DNA of 64,000 nucleotides from Ichthyophis bannanicus (taxonomy: Eukaryota; Chordata; Amphibia; Gymnophiona; Ichthyophiidae): contig CM066032.1 of assembly GCA_033557465.1 (NCBI GenBank), positions 54,720,955-54,784,954 on the forward strand. Direction: 5' to 3'. Each line of letters opens with the position of its first letter. The stretch's first letter is position 1. Position numbers and translations under genes: made by a program. The notes below the pieces were generated by a model. It was not told where the DNA came from, did no database searches, and saw only the letters and a list, made by a program, of their open reading frames with translations. Below, in pieces: positions 8,886-18,400 of this stretch.

Positions 8886-10956
8886 AAGACCTTGAGAATA
8901 TACTACTGGAATTTAAAGACTGCCTGCAAAATCGATTTGCTGCTTTAGATACAAATGATAGAGTTCCAGAAGAGTTATGGAATGAAATCAAGAAGGTTGT
9001 GTTGGAAGAAAGCGAGAAGTCTCTACAAAAGGTAAAAAAGAAAAAACGGCCAAAATGGATGACGGAAGAAACTCTGAAAATTGCCCAGAAATGCAGAGAA
9101 GCTAAAGCCACAGGAGAAAGAAAGACAATCACAGAACTCAACAGAGATTTCCAACGTGCAGCAAGACAGGACAAGGAAAAGTACTACAATGACGCATGCA
9201 AGGAAATAGAAGCAGAAACTATTAGAGGAAGAACAAGATCAGCTTTCCTAAAGCTACGAGAGTTAAAGAAAAAGTTCCAGCCTCGAATTGGAATGTTACA
9301 AGATGCTCAAGGTTCTATGTTGAATGATGCTGAGAAGATCAAGAAAAGATGGAAGGAATATACAGAGTTTTTATATGCTAAAGATCAAGTGGACCAACAG
9401 CCGTTTCAACCTGTACCTTGTGATATGGAACCATTGGTGATGAAAGAAGAAGTTGAAGCAGCATTTAAAGCCTTATCAAAGAACAAAGCACCAGGTATTG
9501 ATTGCATTCCCATAGAAGTATTACAGCAATCTGATGCAGCTGTTACCGTACTTACAAGGCTCTGCCAAGAAATATGGAAGACAGCATCATGGCCAACTGA
9601 CTGGAAAAGATCTGTGTTTATACCAATACTAAAGAAAGGTGATCCAACTGACTGTGGAAATTATCGCACAATCGCTCTGATCCCACATGCCAGCAAAATT
9701 CTACTGAAGATTATTCAAAAGAGACTACAATCATACCTGGAACGAGAACTACCTGAAGTGCAAGCAGGGTTCAGAAAAGGGCGAGGAACGAGAGACATCA
9801 TTGCGGATGTGAGATGGATCCTTGAAAAGACTAAAGAATACCAAAAGGATATCTATTTGTGCTTTATTGACTATAGCAAAGCTTTTGACTGTGTAAACCA
9901 TGAGAAACTCTGGGCCACATTAAGAAGCATGGGTATACCAGAACACCTGATCGTTCTTTTGCACAATCTGTACATTGATCAAGAAGCAACAGTTCGAACG
10001 GAACAAGGAGAAACAGAATGGTTTAAAATAAGCAAAGGTGTAAGACAAGGCTGCATACTTTCCCCCTACCTATTTAATTTATATGCAGAACAAATCATCA
10101 GAGAAGCAGGATTGTATGAAGACAACAGAGGTGTGAAGATTGGTGGAAGACTCATCAACAACCTTCGCTATGCTGATGATACCACATTACTGGCGGAAAG
10201 TGAAGATGATCTGAAACATTTGCTTCTCACAATCAAAGAACATAGTCTCAAAATGGGCCTGCACCTTAATGTAAAGAAGACAAAGATCATGACAACTGGC
10301 ATAATCAACAGGTTCATCGTCGAAGGAGAAGAAATTGAAATCGTGAATAACTTTAACCTACTTGGATCAACTATCAATAAAGAAGCAACAAGCAGTCAAG
10401 AAATCAGACGACGCATTGCTCTTGGCAGAATGGCTATGAAAGACCTAGATAAGATTCTCAAGAGCAGAGATGTCTCTCTCCATACAAAGATTCGACTTGT
10501 TCAGGCCATGGTATTTTCAATAACATCATATGGATGTGAAAGCTGGACAGTGAAAAAGATAGACAGGAAGAAAATTGATGCCTTTGAATTATGGTGCTGG
10601 CGGCGAATACTGTGTATACCATGGACTGCCCGTAGAACAAATCAGTCTGTACTAGAGGAGATCAAACCTAAGCTTTCTTTAGAAGCTCAGATGACAAGAC
10701 TTCGACTTTCATACTTTGGACACATCATGCGGAGAGAGAGATCATTAGAGAAAGACATCATGCTTGGCAAGATAGAAGGTCAACGCAAAAGAGGAAGGCC
10801 AGCAATGAGATGGATCGATACAATAACAGCAGCTACGGGTACCAGTCTGTCAACAATGAGCTGCCTGACTGAAGATCGAACACAATTTAGGATAGCTATC
10901 CAGAGGGTCGCCATGAGTCGACTCCGACTCGACGGCACTTAACAACAACAACAACA
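8886..10956 (+). mobile_element. RTE-type LINE, 5'-truncated copy 1
   Basis: The element starts abruptly in the linker between endonuclease and RT (ENI-LEFKDCLQNRFAALDT), matching position 45624 of the longer copy. It ends with CGACGGCACTTAACAACAAC followed by short AAC repeats. Short-unit tails and no poly(A) are usual for RTE-clade LINEs. The protein is of the type often misnamed craniofacial development protein 2-like in gene sets (BovB/RTE). Confidence 0.85.
8894..10942 (+). CDS. RTE LINE reverse transcriptase (endonuclease lost by 5' truncation)
   Basis: The frame is open from the truncation point at about 8894 to the stop at 10940-10942, so about 680 codons survive without a stop. RT blocks in order: a fingers region with KNKAPGIDCIPIEVL, VQAGFRKGRGTRD, the catalytic block CFIDYSKAFDCVNHEKLW, GVRQGCILSPYLFNLY, and the active-site YADD at 10169-10180. 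The C-terminal part has a Trp/Cys-rich region (FELWCWRRILCIPW) and then YFGHIMRRERSLEKDIMLGK, a conserved RTE tail. The APE-type endonuclease domain is absent because of truncation, so the protein could not mobilise itself. There is no natural start codon; the first usable ones (GTG 8999, later ATGs) are internal. The intact frame suggests a recent insertion. It is transposon coding sequence, not a host gene. Confidence 0.8.
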   Translation, partial: ENILLEFKDCLQNRFAALDTNDRVPEELWNEIKKVVLEESEKSLQKVKKKKRPKWMTEETLKIAQKCREAKATGERKTITELNRDFQRAARQDKEKYYNDACKEIEAETIRGRTRSAFLKLRELKKKFQPRIGMLQDAQGSMLNDAEKIKKRWKEYTEFLYAKDQVDQQPFQPVPCDMEPLVMKEEVEAAFKALSKNKAPGIDCIPIEVLQQSDAAVTVLTRLCQEIWKTASWPTDWKRSVFIPILKKGDPTDCGNYRTIALIPHASKILLKIIQKRLQSYLERELPEVQAGFRKGRGTRDIIADVRWILEKTKEYQKDIYLCFIDYSKAFDCVNHEKLWATLRSMGIPEHLIVLLHNLYIDQEATVRTEQGETEWFKISKGVRQGCILSPYLFNLYAEQIIREAGLYEDNRGVKIGGRLINNLRYADDTTLLAESEDDLKHLLLTIKEHSLKMGLHLNVKKTKIMTTGIINRFIVEGEEIEIVNNFNLLGSTINKEATSSQEIRRRIALGRMAMKDLDKILKSRDVSLHTKIRLVQAMVFSITSYGCESWTVKKIDRKKIDAFELWCWRRILCIPWTARRTNQSVLEEIKPKLSLEAQMTRLRLSYFGHIMRRERSLEKDIMLGKIEGQRKRGRPAMRWIDTITAATGTSLSTMSCLTEDRTQFRIAIQRVAMSRLRLDGT

Positions 10957-11066
10957 TTACAGCAATCGGATGAAGCTGTTACCATACTTTCAAGTCTCTG
11001 CCAGGAAATTTGGAAGACAGATTCATGGCCAACTGACTGGAAAAGGTCTGTGTTTATACCAATACT
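10957..11066 (+). mobile_element. RTE LINE internal fragment (second copy)
   Basis: The sequence TTACAGCAATCGGATGAAGC onward repeats the RT region at 9520-9630 with about 10% differences. It starts directly after the AAC tail of copy 1 and stops at 11066, where Harbinger-like copy D begins. Copy 1 may have inserted into this older RTE. Confidence 0.75.
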
Positions 11067-12473
11067 GAATGCATCTGTGCATTTCCAGGCCTACTGTCTG
11101 TCCGCCTTTGCTTTATGGATGTGTACTGCTCTGCATTGCCTGCCCTGTAGGGTGCCTGTTCCCCATCAGGACTATTGCCACCATTGCAGGGGTAGAATGT
11201 GGATCTGTTGGTGGGAGATCCTGTCCCCCACACTGAGCCCCAGAGGGTGGGTTGGGTGGTGGTATATAATCTGCCTGTGGGTACAAACACCCCCCCTTCA
11301 CTTAAATCATGCGACCATGGCACCCACACAGGGTATCCACTTTTCTGGGTGCATCATAGTCCACAAGGGCTAGATGTGAAATACAGAAGAACACAGGCAT
11401 ATCCTAGGGGTGTTTGCAAGGACTACCTATCACATATTGGCACTGATGGGGACCTGCAGCATAGCCTATCTCAGCAAAGCCAGGTGCTGCGAAAATGGTG
11501 CTGGGCACCCCACCTCACCCTCAGGGTGAGCACAGGACCCGCACACTGTGACGGTCTGTAGCTACTCTGTGCCACTAACACACACCGTCGGCACCCCCTA
11601 CCAGGCTGCAGTGCTGTGGGGTGCATACCCCATCTTGTCATCATCTGTAGACTGCTGATTTGCATGTGCTGTGCATCCTGGGTATGGGTGGGTTGACCCT
11701 ATCCTGGTAACCACAGCAGAATGTTTGTGTGGTGCCGTGCATTCCTCCTGTAGCCAGCCAGGGTTTGTTAGCAGCTATAGAGCTGTAGCCCACTGGTTAC
11801 TTCACTGCTTGTGCAGCCAGAGGTCATGGGTTCAAGCCCATGGTGGGGTTATTTGGTAGGGCTGTTTGAGGCATTGTCTATTTTTAATGTACATTAGTGC
11901 TGCCAGCAAAAACACCCTCAGAGTACTGTAACCTTAAGGTGCCTCATAAGGCGCCCCATATGGCACCTTATAGGGCGCCCTATAAGGCACCCTATCAAGC
12001 GCCTTATAAGGTGTCCTATAGGGGACATTATAGGGTGCCTTGGTGGACAGTGCACTTTATAATGTGCCCTATGGAGTGCGTTATGGGGTGCCTTATGCGG
12101 CACCTTAGGTTTCGCCACCGTGAGGGTGTGTTTGCTGGCAGCACTAATTAAAATAAACGTAAAATGCCTCAACAGTCACTACTTAAACATAAAGGGCAAT
12201 GCCTCAACCAGCCTTATGAATACTGGGGAATCAAACCCATGACCCTTGTACCAGCAGTCAGTGTAGTAACCATTGTGCTACAGCTCTGTTTCTGTGTTTG
12301 CCTGTCTGCGTGCCTTCTTAAGATTAACGCACCATGTAATGCTCGTTAATGTAGGGCACCTTATAAAACGCGTTATCGATAACGATGTACCACCCATGTC
12401 CTTATTTGGGATTTCTGACTCTACCGCGGATCCTAACGCGAATCACATTACGGCAGTTTAGTAAACATGCCCC
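11067..12473 (-). mobile_element. Harbinger-like non-autonomous element, copy D (inverted, truncated)
   Basis: The region is the reverse complement of the left part of copy C (about 4950-5720) and of copies A and E. Its outer end carries the family TIR, read on the minus strand as GGGGCATGTTTACTAA (12458-12473), followed on the plus strand by TTA, the expected 3-bp target. The other end is lost at 11067. It contains a forward tRNA-like unit at 11775-11850 and a reverse one at 12213-12292 around a palindrome cluster. Confidence 0.8.
11880..12150. repeat. GGCGCC / TTATA palindrome cluster between opposed tRNA-like units
   Basis: The arms are TGCTGCCAGCAAAAACACCC (left) and GGTGTGTTTGCTGGCAGCAC (right). 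Between them lies a run of 10-14 bp words (GGCACCTTATAGGGCGCCCT, CCTATAGGGGACATTATAGG) that are themselves palindromic, so the DNA or RNA could fold into many alternative hairpins. The same design recurs at 31145-31370 and 61700-61960. Confidence 0.75.
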
Positions 12474-12476
12474 TTA

Positions 12477-13384
12477 GACTGCCAGCGAGCGCTGGCTTAC
12501 TACTTGGATAGAACTAAGGATCACAGAAAATCCTCTCAATCATTCATTTCCTTTGATCCTAGTCACCTAGGCCTACTGGTGATGAAATGTTTTCTATCCA
12601 AATGGATAGCAGTTTTCATTTCTTTTGCTTATGCACAGGCAGGACTCTCTTTAGAGAGTCATGTCACTGCTGATAATGTGTGGGTTATGGCAACCACCAT
12701 AGCTAATCTCCATTCAATATCCAGTTATGAGATTTGTTGGACAGCTACCTGGTCCCCCATTCATACTTTTGCTGCACACTATTATCTGGACAGAGATTCC
12801 CATCCAGTATGCTGTCTTTGGCTAAGCTGTACTCCAGCACCTCTTTTGGACAAATTCAACTCCTACCCTACATCCAGACTTCTACAAGAGACCAGACTAT
12901 TACTGGGGGAGTATCGCCTCCTAGAATTGAGTCCAATGGTCTACAGCTCTTCCAGACTCTTCGGCTACAATCCTTTGACCTCAGGGATCACTGCTGTCCC
13001 CCCATGCCAGTCTGGTACCTGGCTGCTAGTGAGTCCCATATGTAAAGGCTGCATTCCTGCTTGTTCCTGGAGATAGCATAGTTACTCACCTGTAACAGGT
13101 GATCTTCAGAAACAGCAGGAATCAATCATAAAAACCCACTCTCCTCCCCTAGGCCTTGTAGGGTTCATTTATTTTTTCTCTTCCTCTCAGCTACAAACTC
13201 AACTGAGGAGAGAAGTTGGGAAGATGGGAAGCCAGGCACGTGGGTGCAGTGGAGTGCTCCCAAAGGCTTTCCTACTGGGCACTGGGGAGCGTTCCTGCAC
13301 GGGCTCCATTGGTGCCAACATCACCCATATATGAAGACTGATTCCTGCTGTTCCTGGAGATCACCTGTTACAGGTGAGTAAATA
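12477..13384 (+). mobile_element. DIRS remnant: tyrosine recombinase C-terminus and terminal repeat
   Basis: After a decayed recombinase C-terminus (12480-12800) comes sequence resembling the DIRS terminal repeat. The block ATTCCTGCTTGTTCCTGGAG (13049-13068) is shared with the DIRS element at 3860-3895, and a second version of it lies at 13340-13363. The words CACCTGTAACAGGTGATC (13088-13105) and ATCACCTGTTACAGGTGAG (13361-13379) are inverted copies of each other, as expected for the inverted terminal repeats of DIRS elements. Confidence 0.65.
12480..12800 (+). pseudogene. DIRS tyrosine recombinase C-terminal fragment
   Basis: A frame reading ALAYYLDRTKDHRK, then ESHVTADNV, then CWTATWSPIHTFAAHYYLD resembles the C-terminal catalytic region of DIRS tyrosine recombinases. 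The final HTF..HYYLD holds the candidate nucleophile Tyr. In the conserved H-x-x-R position the arginine is replaced by tryptophan (DNVWVMATT), so the fragment is catalytically dead even apart from its truncation. The open frame continues to 13076 but the later residues look non-coding. The assignment rests on motif recognition. Confidence 0.55.
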
Positions 13385-14506
13385 CACTATCATCAATAAC
13401 CAGATAATGGCGAAGACCACCCTTTCTCTGTCCACAGACTACCCTGCCATGATCCAGATACTGCTGGGGCAGTCAGGAAATATTAATTGGTACTACTGAA
13501 TATCTTGATGGCTGGCATTTATCCAGATAACAGATTGTTTTTAATATCAGCCCTGGGATAATTTACAAAGACTTGATGCCATCAGTCACCTTAAGGGGCT
13601 TGTATACTAAGGCCCTCATTCACGAACGCGGGTTGTGGGGCTTTATGTCCTGCCGGGACATGCATCCCCACAATCCACCTAAACCCTATTCCCCCACCGG
13701 CTCTCCCTATGCATCCTGTACTTCAAGATGGGATAGCTGGTGGGGGTTAGAAGGGGTGGGATCGGGGGTGGGCCGTCCAGCAGCATGTATAGGGCCGATT
13801 CAGGTAATGGTCCTGTATGTGCTGCCGAGCCTGCTGGGCCATACTGCTCATATCATCTCAGAGCTGGTATAAGCGGTATTTTTCACAGGATTAGGGTATG
13901 GCAGCCACTCACGGGGCCAGGGCTGGGTGTGGCAGGTTCCCTGCCGCCTAATCCAGGCTGCAGGAAGCCAGCCATGGATCGGATGGTGGAGATATTGGGG
14001 GCTGGAGCTGCAGTTGTCTGGGATACCTGTGGGGAGGATGTCCCCACAGGCAGAGGGGGCATGCCAGCCATCCTCAGGCCCAATTCTGGCTCCTGCAGGA
14101 ACATTTTGTTCCCACGGACCAGAATTTGGTTATAGTGGCCCTGCCTTCAGCAAGGACATCCAGATGGCCCAGACATCCCACTTCAAGAATCAGGCTCCAT
14201 GAGGGCTAGTTAAGAAGATGTGCTAACACTAGTGTCCATTAATTCACTGTTAACGTGTTATTTTACTGCTGGCCCCATGTTATCTAGTGGGAACTAGTTA
14301 CTAATAATGCACATAGACAGTGAGTTAATGCACATTATGGTTAGCATACATAAGTAACTAGCCCCCTAAGTGTATTAGATATTCAATACATGACTTAAAG
14401 TGCATGCTAACACTGAAATTCATTTTAGGGAATGTAGAATGGGCAGGAGGAGTCAACAAGTTAAAATGTGCTATTTGTACAGATGGTATAGCTTCATGGC
14501 CTTACA
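13385..14506. other. unassigned non-coding stretch, probably intron or 5' flank of the SecA-like gene
   Basis: No convincing gene is seen. A moderately GC-rich part (13600-14190) gives several overlapping short open frames of low-complexity Pro/Gly/Ser content on both strands, which I read as chance. Bases 14210-14400 contain repeated words around CTAGTTACTTA and TTAATGCACATTA, perhaps an old MITE. Confidence 0.4.
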
Positions 14507-14702
14507 CCAGGGGTTCTCAAAGCAGTCTTTGGAACACACCTAGCCCGTCTGGTTTTCGGATAACCACAATGAATATGCATGAGAGATCTGCATACAATGG
14601 AGGCAGTGCATGCAACTCCTTTTCAGGCATACTCATTTGGATTATCCTAAAAATCCGACTGGCTAAGTTTATTCTGAGGACTGGGTTGAGAAGTCCTGCC
14701 CT
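14507..14702. mobile_element. hAT-type MITE
   Basis: The terminal sequences CAGGGGTTCTCAAAGCAGTC and GACTGGGTTGAGAAGTCCTG are imperfect inverted repeats. The interior is an imperfect palindrome around AATATGCATGAGAGATCTGC. This is a common hAT non-autonomous design, a little under 200 bp, with no coding capacity. Confidence 0.65.
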
Positions 14703-15384
14703 ACAGGCTAGTACATATGAGCAATTTAAGAAAGCTTGGTCTTACTTCCTGAAGTGGCCTAAGATGTAAACTGTAAGAGATGGGTTTTTGGACTCGAGGA
14801 AGAAGTTAAAAGCCCATATTTCAGAAGGTTATTGTAAGACATCTGCTGTAAGTGTTTGGAGCTGTGAAAGATGCAGAGTTAATAGGAGGAAAATAACAAA
14901 AATTAAAAAAAATGGGACATTGTTCTTATGGCTGTTCAGATGCTGGTTTCTTGTGATCGCTAACCTCAATAAAGAAAAGTTCTAAGTTACAAAAAAGAAA
15001 AGAATGGGTGGGGACTGAGCCTTGCAGTTAAGGCGGAGGTCGTTACTGTACGTTAATGTCTAATGCGGCAGATAACTTGGTGCAGTTAGCTGGACTTCCA
15101 GAAGCAGAATTAGCTCCATTCTGTGCTGTCAGTGCAAGGTGGCAACCACCATTAGCGGTGTGACTGCCCTCCCCAAAGTGCTGGAAATGTTCCCAATAGT
15201 TCATGCAGAGGTTTTGTAGTTACTGTAGGTTAACTTTCCTGTTAATGTGCACTAACTGCACAACCTTAGTGCATCTCAGCAACAAACCCCCAAGCGCTTT
15301 ATGATGTATCCTCCTATCTCAGATTGTAATAACATTCACTGCTAAGATACTTTACATTTCACTTTTCTTGTTTTTCTATTTAAG
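14703..15384 (+). other. putative intron upstream of the SecA-like exon
   Basis: No transposon or exon was recognised. The stretch ends in a pyrimidine-rich run (TTTCACTTTTCTTGTTTTTC) and TTTAAG at 15379-15384, a convincing 3' splice acceptor. A possible branch-site word, TGCTAAG, lies near 15340. No promoter elements were identified. Confidence 0.5.
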
Positions 15385-15386
15385 GT
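15362..15386 (+). promoter_or_regulatory. predicted splice acceptor of the SecA-like exon
   Basis: A polypyrimidine tract runs into AG at 15383-15384. The SecA frame stays open upstream of its first ATG (15451) back to exactly this point: 22 more in-frame codons beginning Val-Lys-Glu-Val. The next in-frame stop is TAA at 15343-15345, upstream of the AG. The exon therefore probably begins at 15385 in phase 0 and the true initiator lies in an earlier exon. Confidence 0.65.
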
Positions 15387-15450
15387 TAAAGAAGTTGGAG
15401 AGAAATTTAAACAGCTCCTAAATGCGAATAGTATTCAGGAAGACTCAAGC

Positions 15451-18400
15451 ATGGCCTCCTGTGACATTAGGAAACGCATGCAAACCCTTCAACGCCAATT
15501 TCTCATGCAGTATTTCAGGGAGAAGAATTTGCCTGTTTGGAGTCTCAGGAGTCTGGACAAAGCACTCTCTTGCCAGAGATTCTCCCTGACAGAGACCCTC
15601 AGTTTCCTCCAGGCTGTGATCCAAGTAACAGTAAGGCAGGAAGCTTTGGATATCAAGAAAACATTGTCATACATAAAAACACTTGATGATAAATCCAGAT
15701 GTATTATCCTTATCCTGGATGTTCTCTACAGAGCAAACAAGACCTTAGCATGGAAACTCTCACGAGCTATCTTCTCCGAGCTCTCCAGCACGAGCCAGGA
15801 GTACCTCTGTCAGATATTATTCAATGGAATATGGAACATAATGCAAGCCGTCCTCTTCAGTCTTCAGGCTCTTGAAGCCGCCAGGTCACAGGAAAATGTG
15901 GATTGCATTCTTCAGAAGGTTTTGACGTACCAGTTACATGATATAATAGCCAAACATCTTCTTACCCTAGACAAGCCCCTGGATTTCGTTCAGGCATATA
16001 TTAAAAAAGAAAAGGACAAAATTGCACCTATGATTTTGAATGAGATGAAAACAAATAAATTTCCAACAAACATCATGTCTGTGCTTGAACCAGTCCTACT
16101 TAAGATGGGGCGCCGACTTCCTGAGTACTGGTCTAATATAAAACAGATAAATCTTACTAATGATCTGAAGAATGAAGGAATAAATATAGTTAAATCTCTG
16201 GACTTCAAAAACCCAGATGAGGAAAAATTGGTTAAAGTTCTTACCGGCTTGTCAATTGCTGTTCAGGACGTTACGACTATTGTAACGAATGCTGGGGAAA
16301 CTCTAGAAGGCTATTTCCCAAGACTTACTCAGCTGGCGGCTTTATTGATTCTTCTTTTTTCTAAAACAGAAGAAAGCAATGGCTGCCTCCTGGAGATTGC
16401 AACTGGTGAAGGAAAATCTACTGTTGTGGCTATGCTTGCCCTAATCCATGCCCTCCGGGGAAAGAAAGTCGATATTATAACAAGTAACCCAGTACTCGCT
16501 CGTCGTGACAAAGAAGATTGGAATGGACTGTATAAAATGTTTGGTCTGACTTGCAGTGTGATACCACCACCAGGATTAGAGGAATGCACTAGTTCCCCAC
16601 AAAGAGAAAAAGCCATTAAAGAAGCATATAAGGCTGATATTATCTATGGGACAGTCAGTAACTTCACTGCTGACATCCTCCGCCAGGAGTTTGAGAAGAT
16701 GTCAACTCGAGGAGATCGACCATTTGATATCGCCATTGTTGATGAAGTTGACTACATGACCTTAGACAGCGGTGTGCAAGTTACATACCTCTCACATGCG
16801 ACTACTGGGATGAGACATTTAGAACAAGTGCTGGCTGCTATTTGGGCAAAGGTCTGCATGTGCCAAAAGATAGAAAATGCTCAAACTGGAGAACATATCT
16901 GGATTACAGGAGCCCAGTATTTTCACAAAGCTGCTGCAACAGCTGTGATGGGTCCTGAGACATCTGCAAATTTCAGCCCACAGGACATTCTGATGCCTGG
17001 GCTGCAGCTCGGGTTTTTCACTGAGAAGGATATAGAGAAGCTTGCCTCTAAAGTAAATGAACCAACAAGTAAAGACTCAAAAGGTGATGATTCAAAAATT
17101 AAAGACATTATGAATAAACTTGAGCCCTCTCAACAGCGAGATCTTTTGACTGTATTCCAAAATGTTTTGGGCAATACTGTACTCTTTGAATGCTACAAGG
17201 TAGAAAATGGTAGAGCTGTCAGCTGTGATGCAAACTCCACAGTGAAACATGATAACAAGATCCGTATGCTCCTTCTGGAACACGGCCTGGCCTGCACAAT
17301 GATAAGTGAAGAAGACTTGATAAAGGCAACAGTTGATCAAATAAAATCCCAACTCAAATTCTCCCGTGACTATAAACCCCCTGAGAAGGAAGAGAAAACT
17401 GATAAGAACTTCCTTGTGCTACCGGGATATCTGGAGGAATACACAAATAACAGACTAAAAGTCTTTGTGGATAATGCTTTGAAAGCCACCTTAATGATGC
17501 AGGACCGAGAGTACATGATAGAGTCAGCTGTAGATCGAGGGAAAGATAAAACTGAGACCAGAGAGTATGATGCAATTATTCCAGTTGACTTCAGAGCTAC
17601 GGGCATTCTTGAGAAGAACAAACGCTGGGGAGATGGCCTGCAACAGTGTCTGGAGATGAAGCATCAGCTGGCAATAACACCTTTAACAAATGTAACTAAT
17701 TTTATGTCAAATTTTCATTTCTTTCAGCGATATACTAAAGGCACTGGTCTATTTGGGGTCTCTGGGACTTTAGGAGATGAGGCAGAAATTGAATTTCTTA
17801 AAAAACATTTCAAAACATCTTGTTTTACTATCCCAACGCACCGTTACACAAACAGAGTTCAGCTACCACCTATTCAAGTGGAAGGAAAAAGGGATGTCTG
17901 GATCAGAGCAGTTTGTGATTGTGTCAAGGACAGAACTAGAGAAAAGCAGTGGGTCAAAGGTCAAGCTGTGTTAATAGTGTGTGAGGATGTCAGAACTGCT
18001 GATGAACTTCAGAAGAAATTGTTAGAATATAAGGCTGTCCCCAGTCCAGACAAAATAACATTGTATACCAGAAGTGATAAGCACAATGTGGAAGGAAAAA
18101 CATTTAATCCTGGCGATGTGATTATTGCAACTAATCTTGGCGGAAGAGGCACAGACTTTAAGGTTCATAAGGATGTGAATGAGAGTGGTGGCCTGTGTGT
18201 GATTCTTACTCATTTTCCTAAAAACAGGAGGACTGAAAAGCAAATATTTGGACGTACAGCACGGAAAGGAAACCCAGGGATGGTGCAGATGGTATTAAAC
18301 TATGAAGACCTGGAGCTAAGCTATCAAGGTCAACCAGTAGAGATCATGAGACAGTTGAGAGCAGATTACGAGAAGAAATGCATAGCTGACATGGAGAAAG

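Noticed and set aside
12504..13076. 190-codon plus-strand frame as an intact gene
   Set aside because: Only the first 100 codons resemble a DIRS recombinase, with a key Arg replaced; the rest is terminal-repeat DNA that happens to be open.
13573..14202. Overlapping frames in the GC-rich stretch before the SecA-like gene as upstream exons
   Set aside because: Both strands are open to similar lengths, the content is Gly/Pro rich and no splice-site arrangement leads in frame into 15385. Kept as unassigned.
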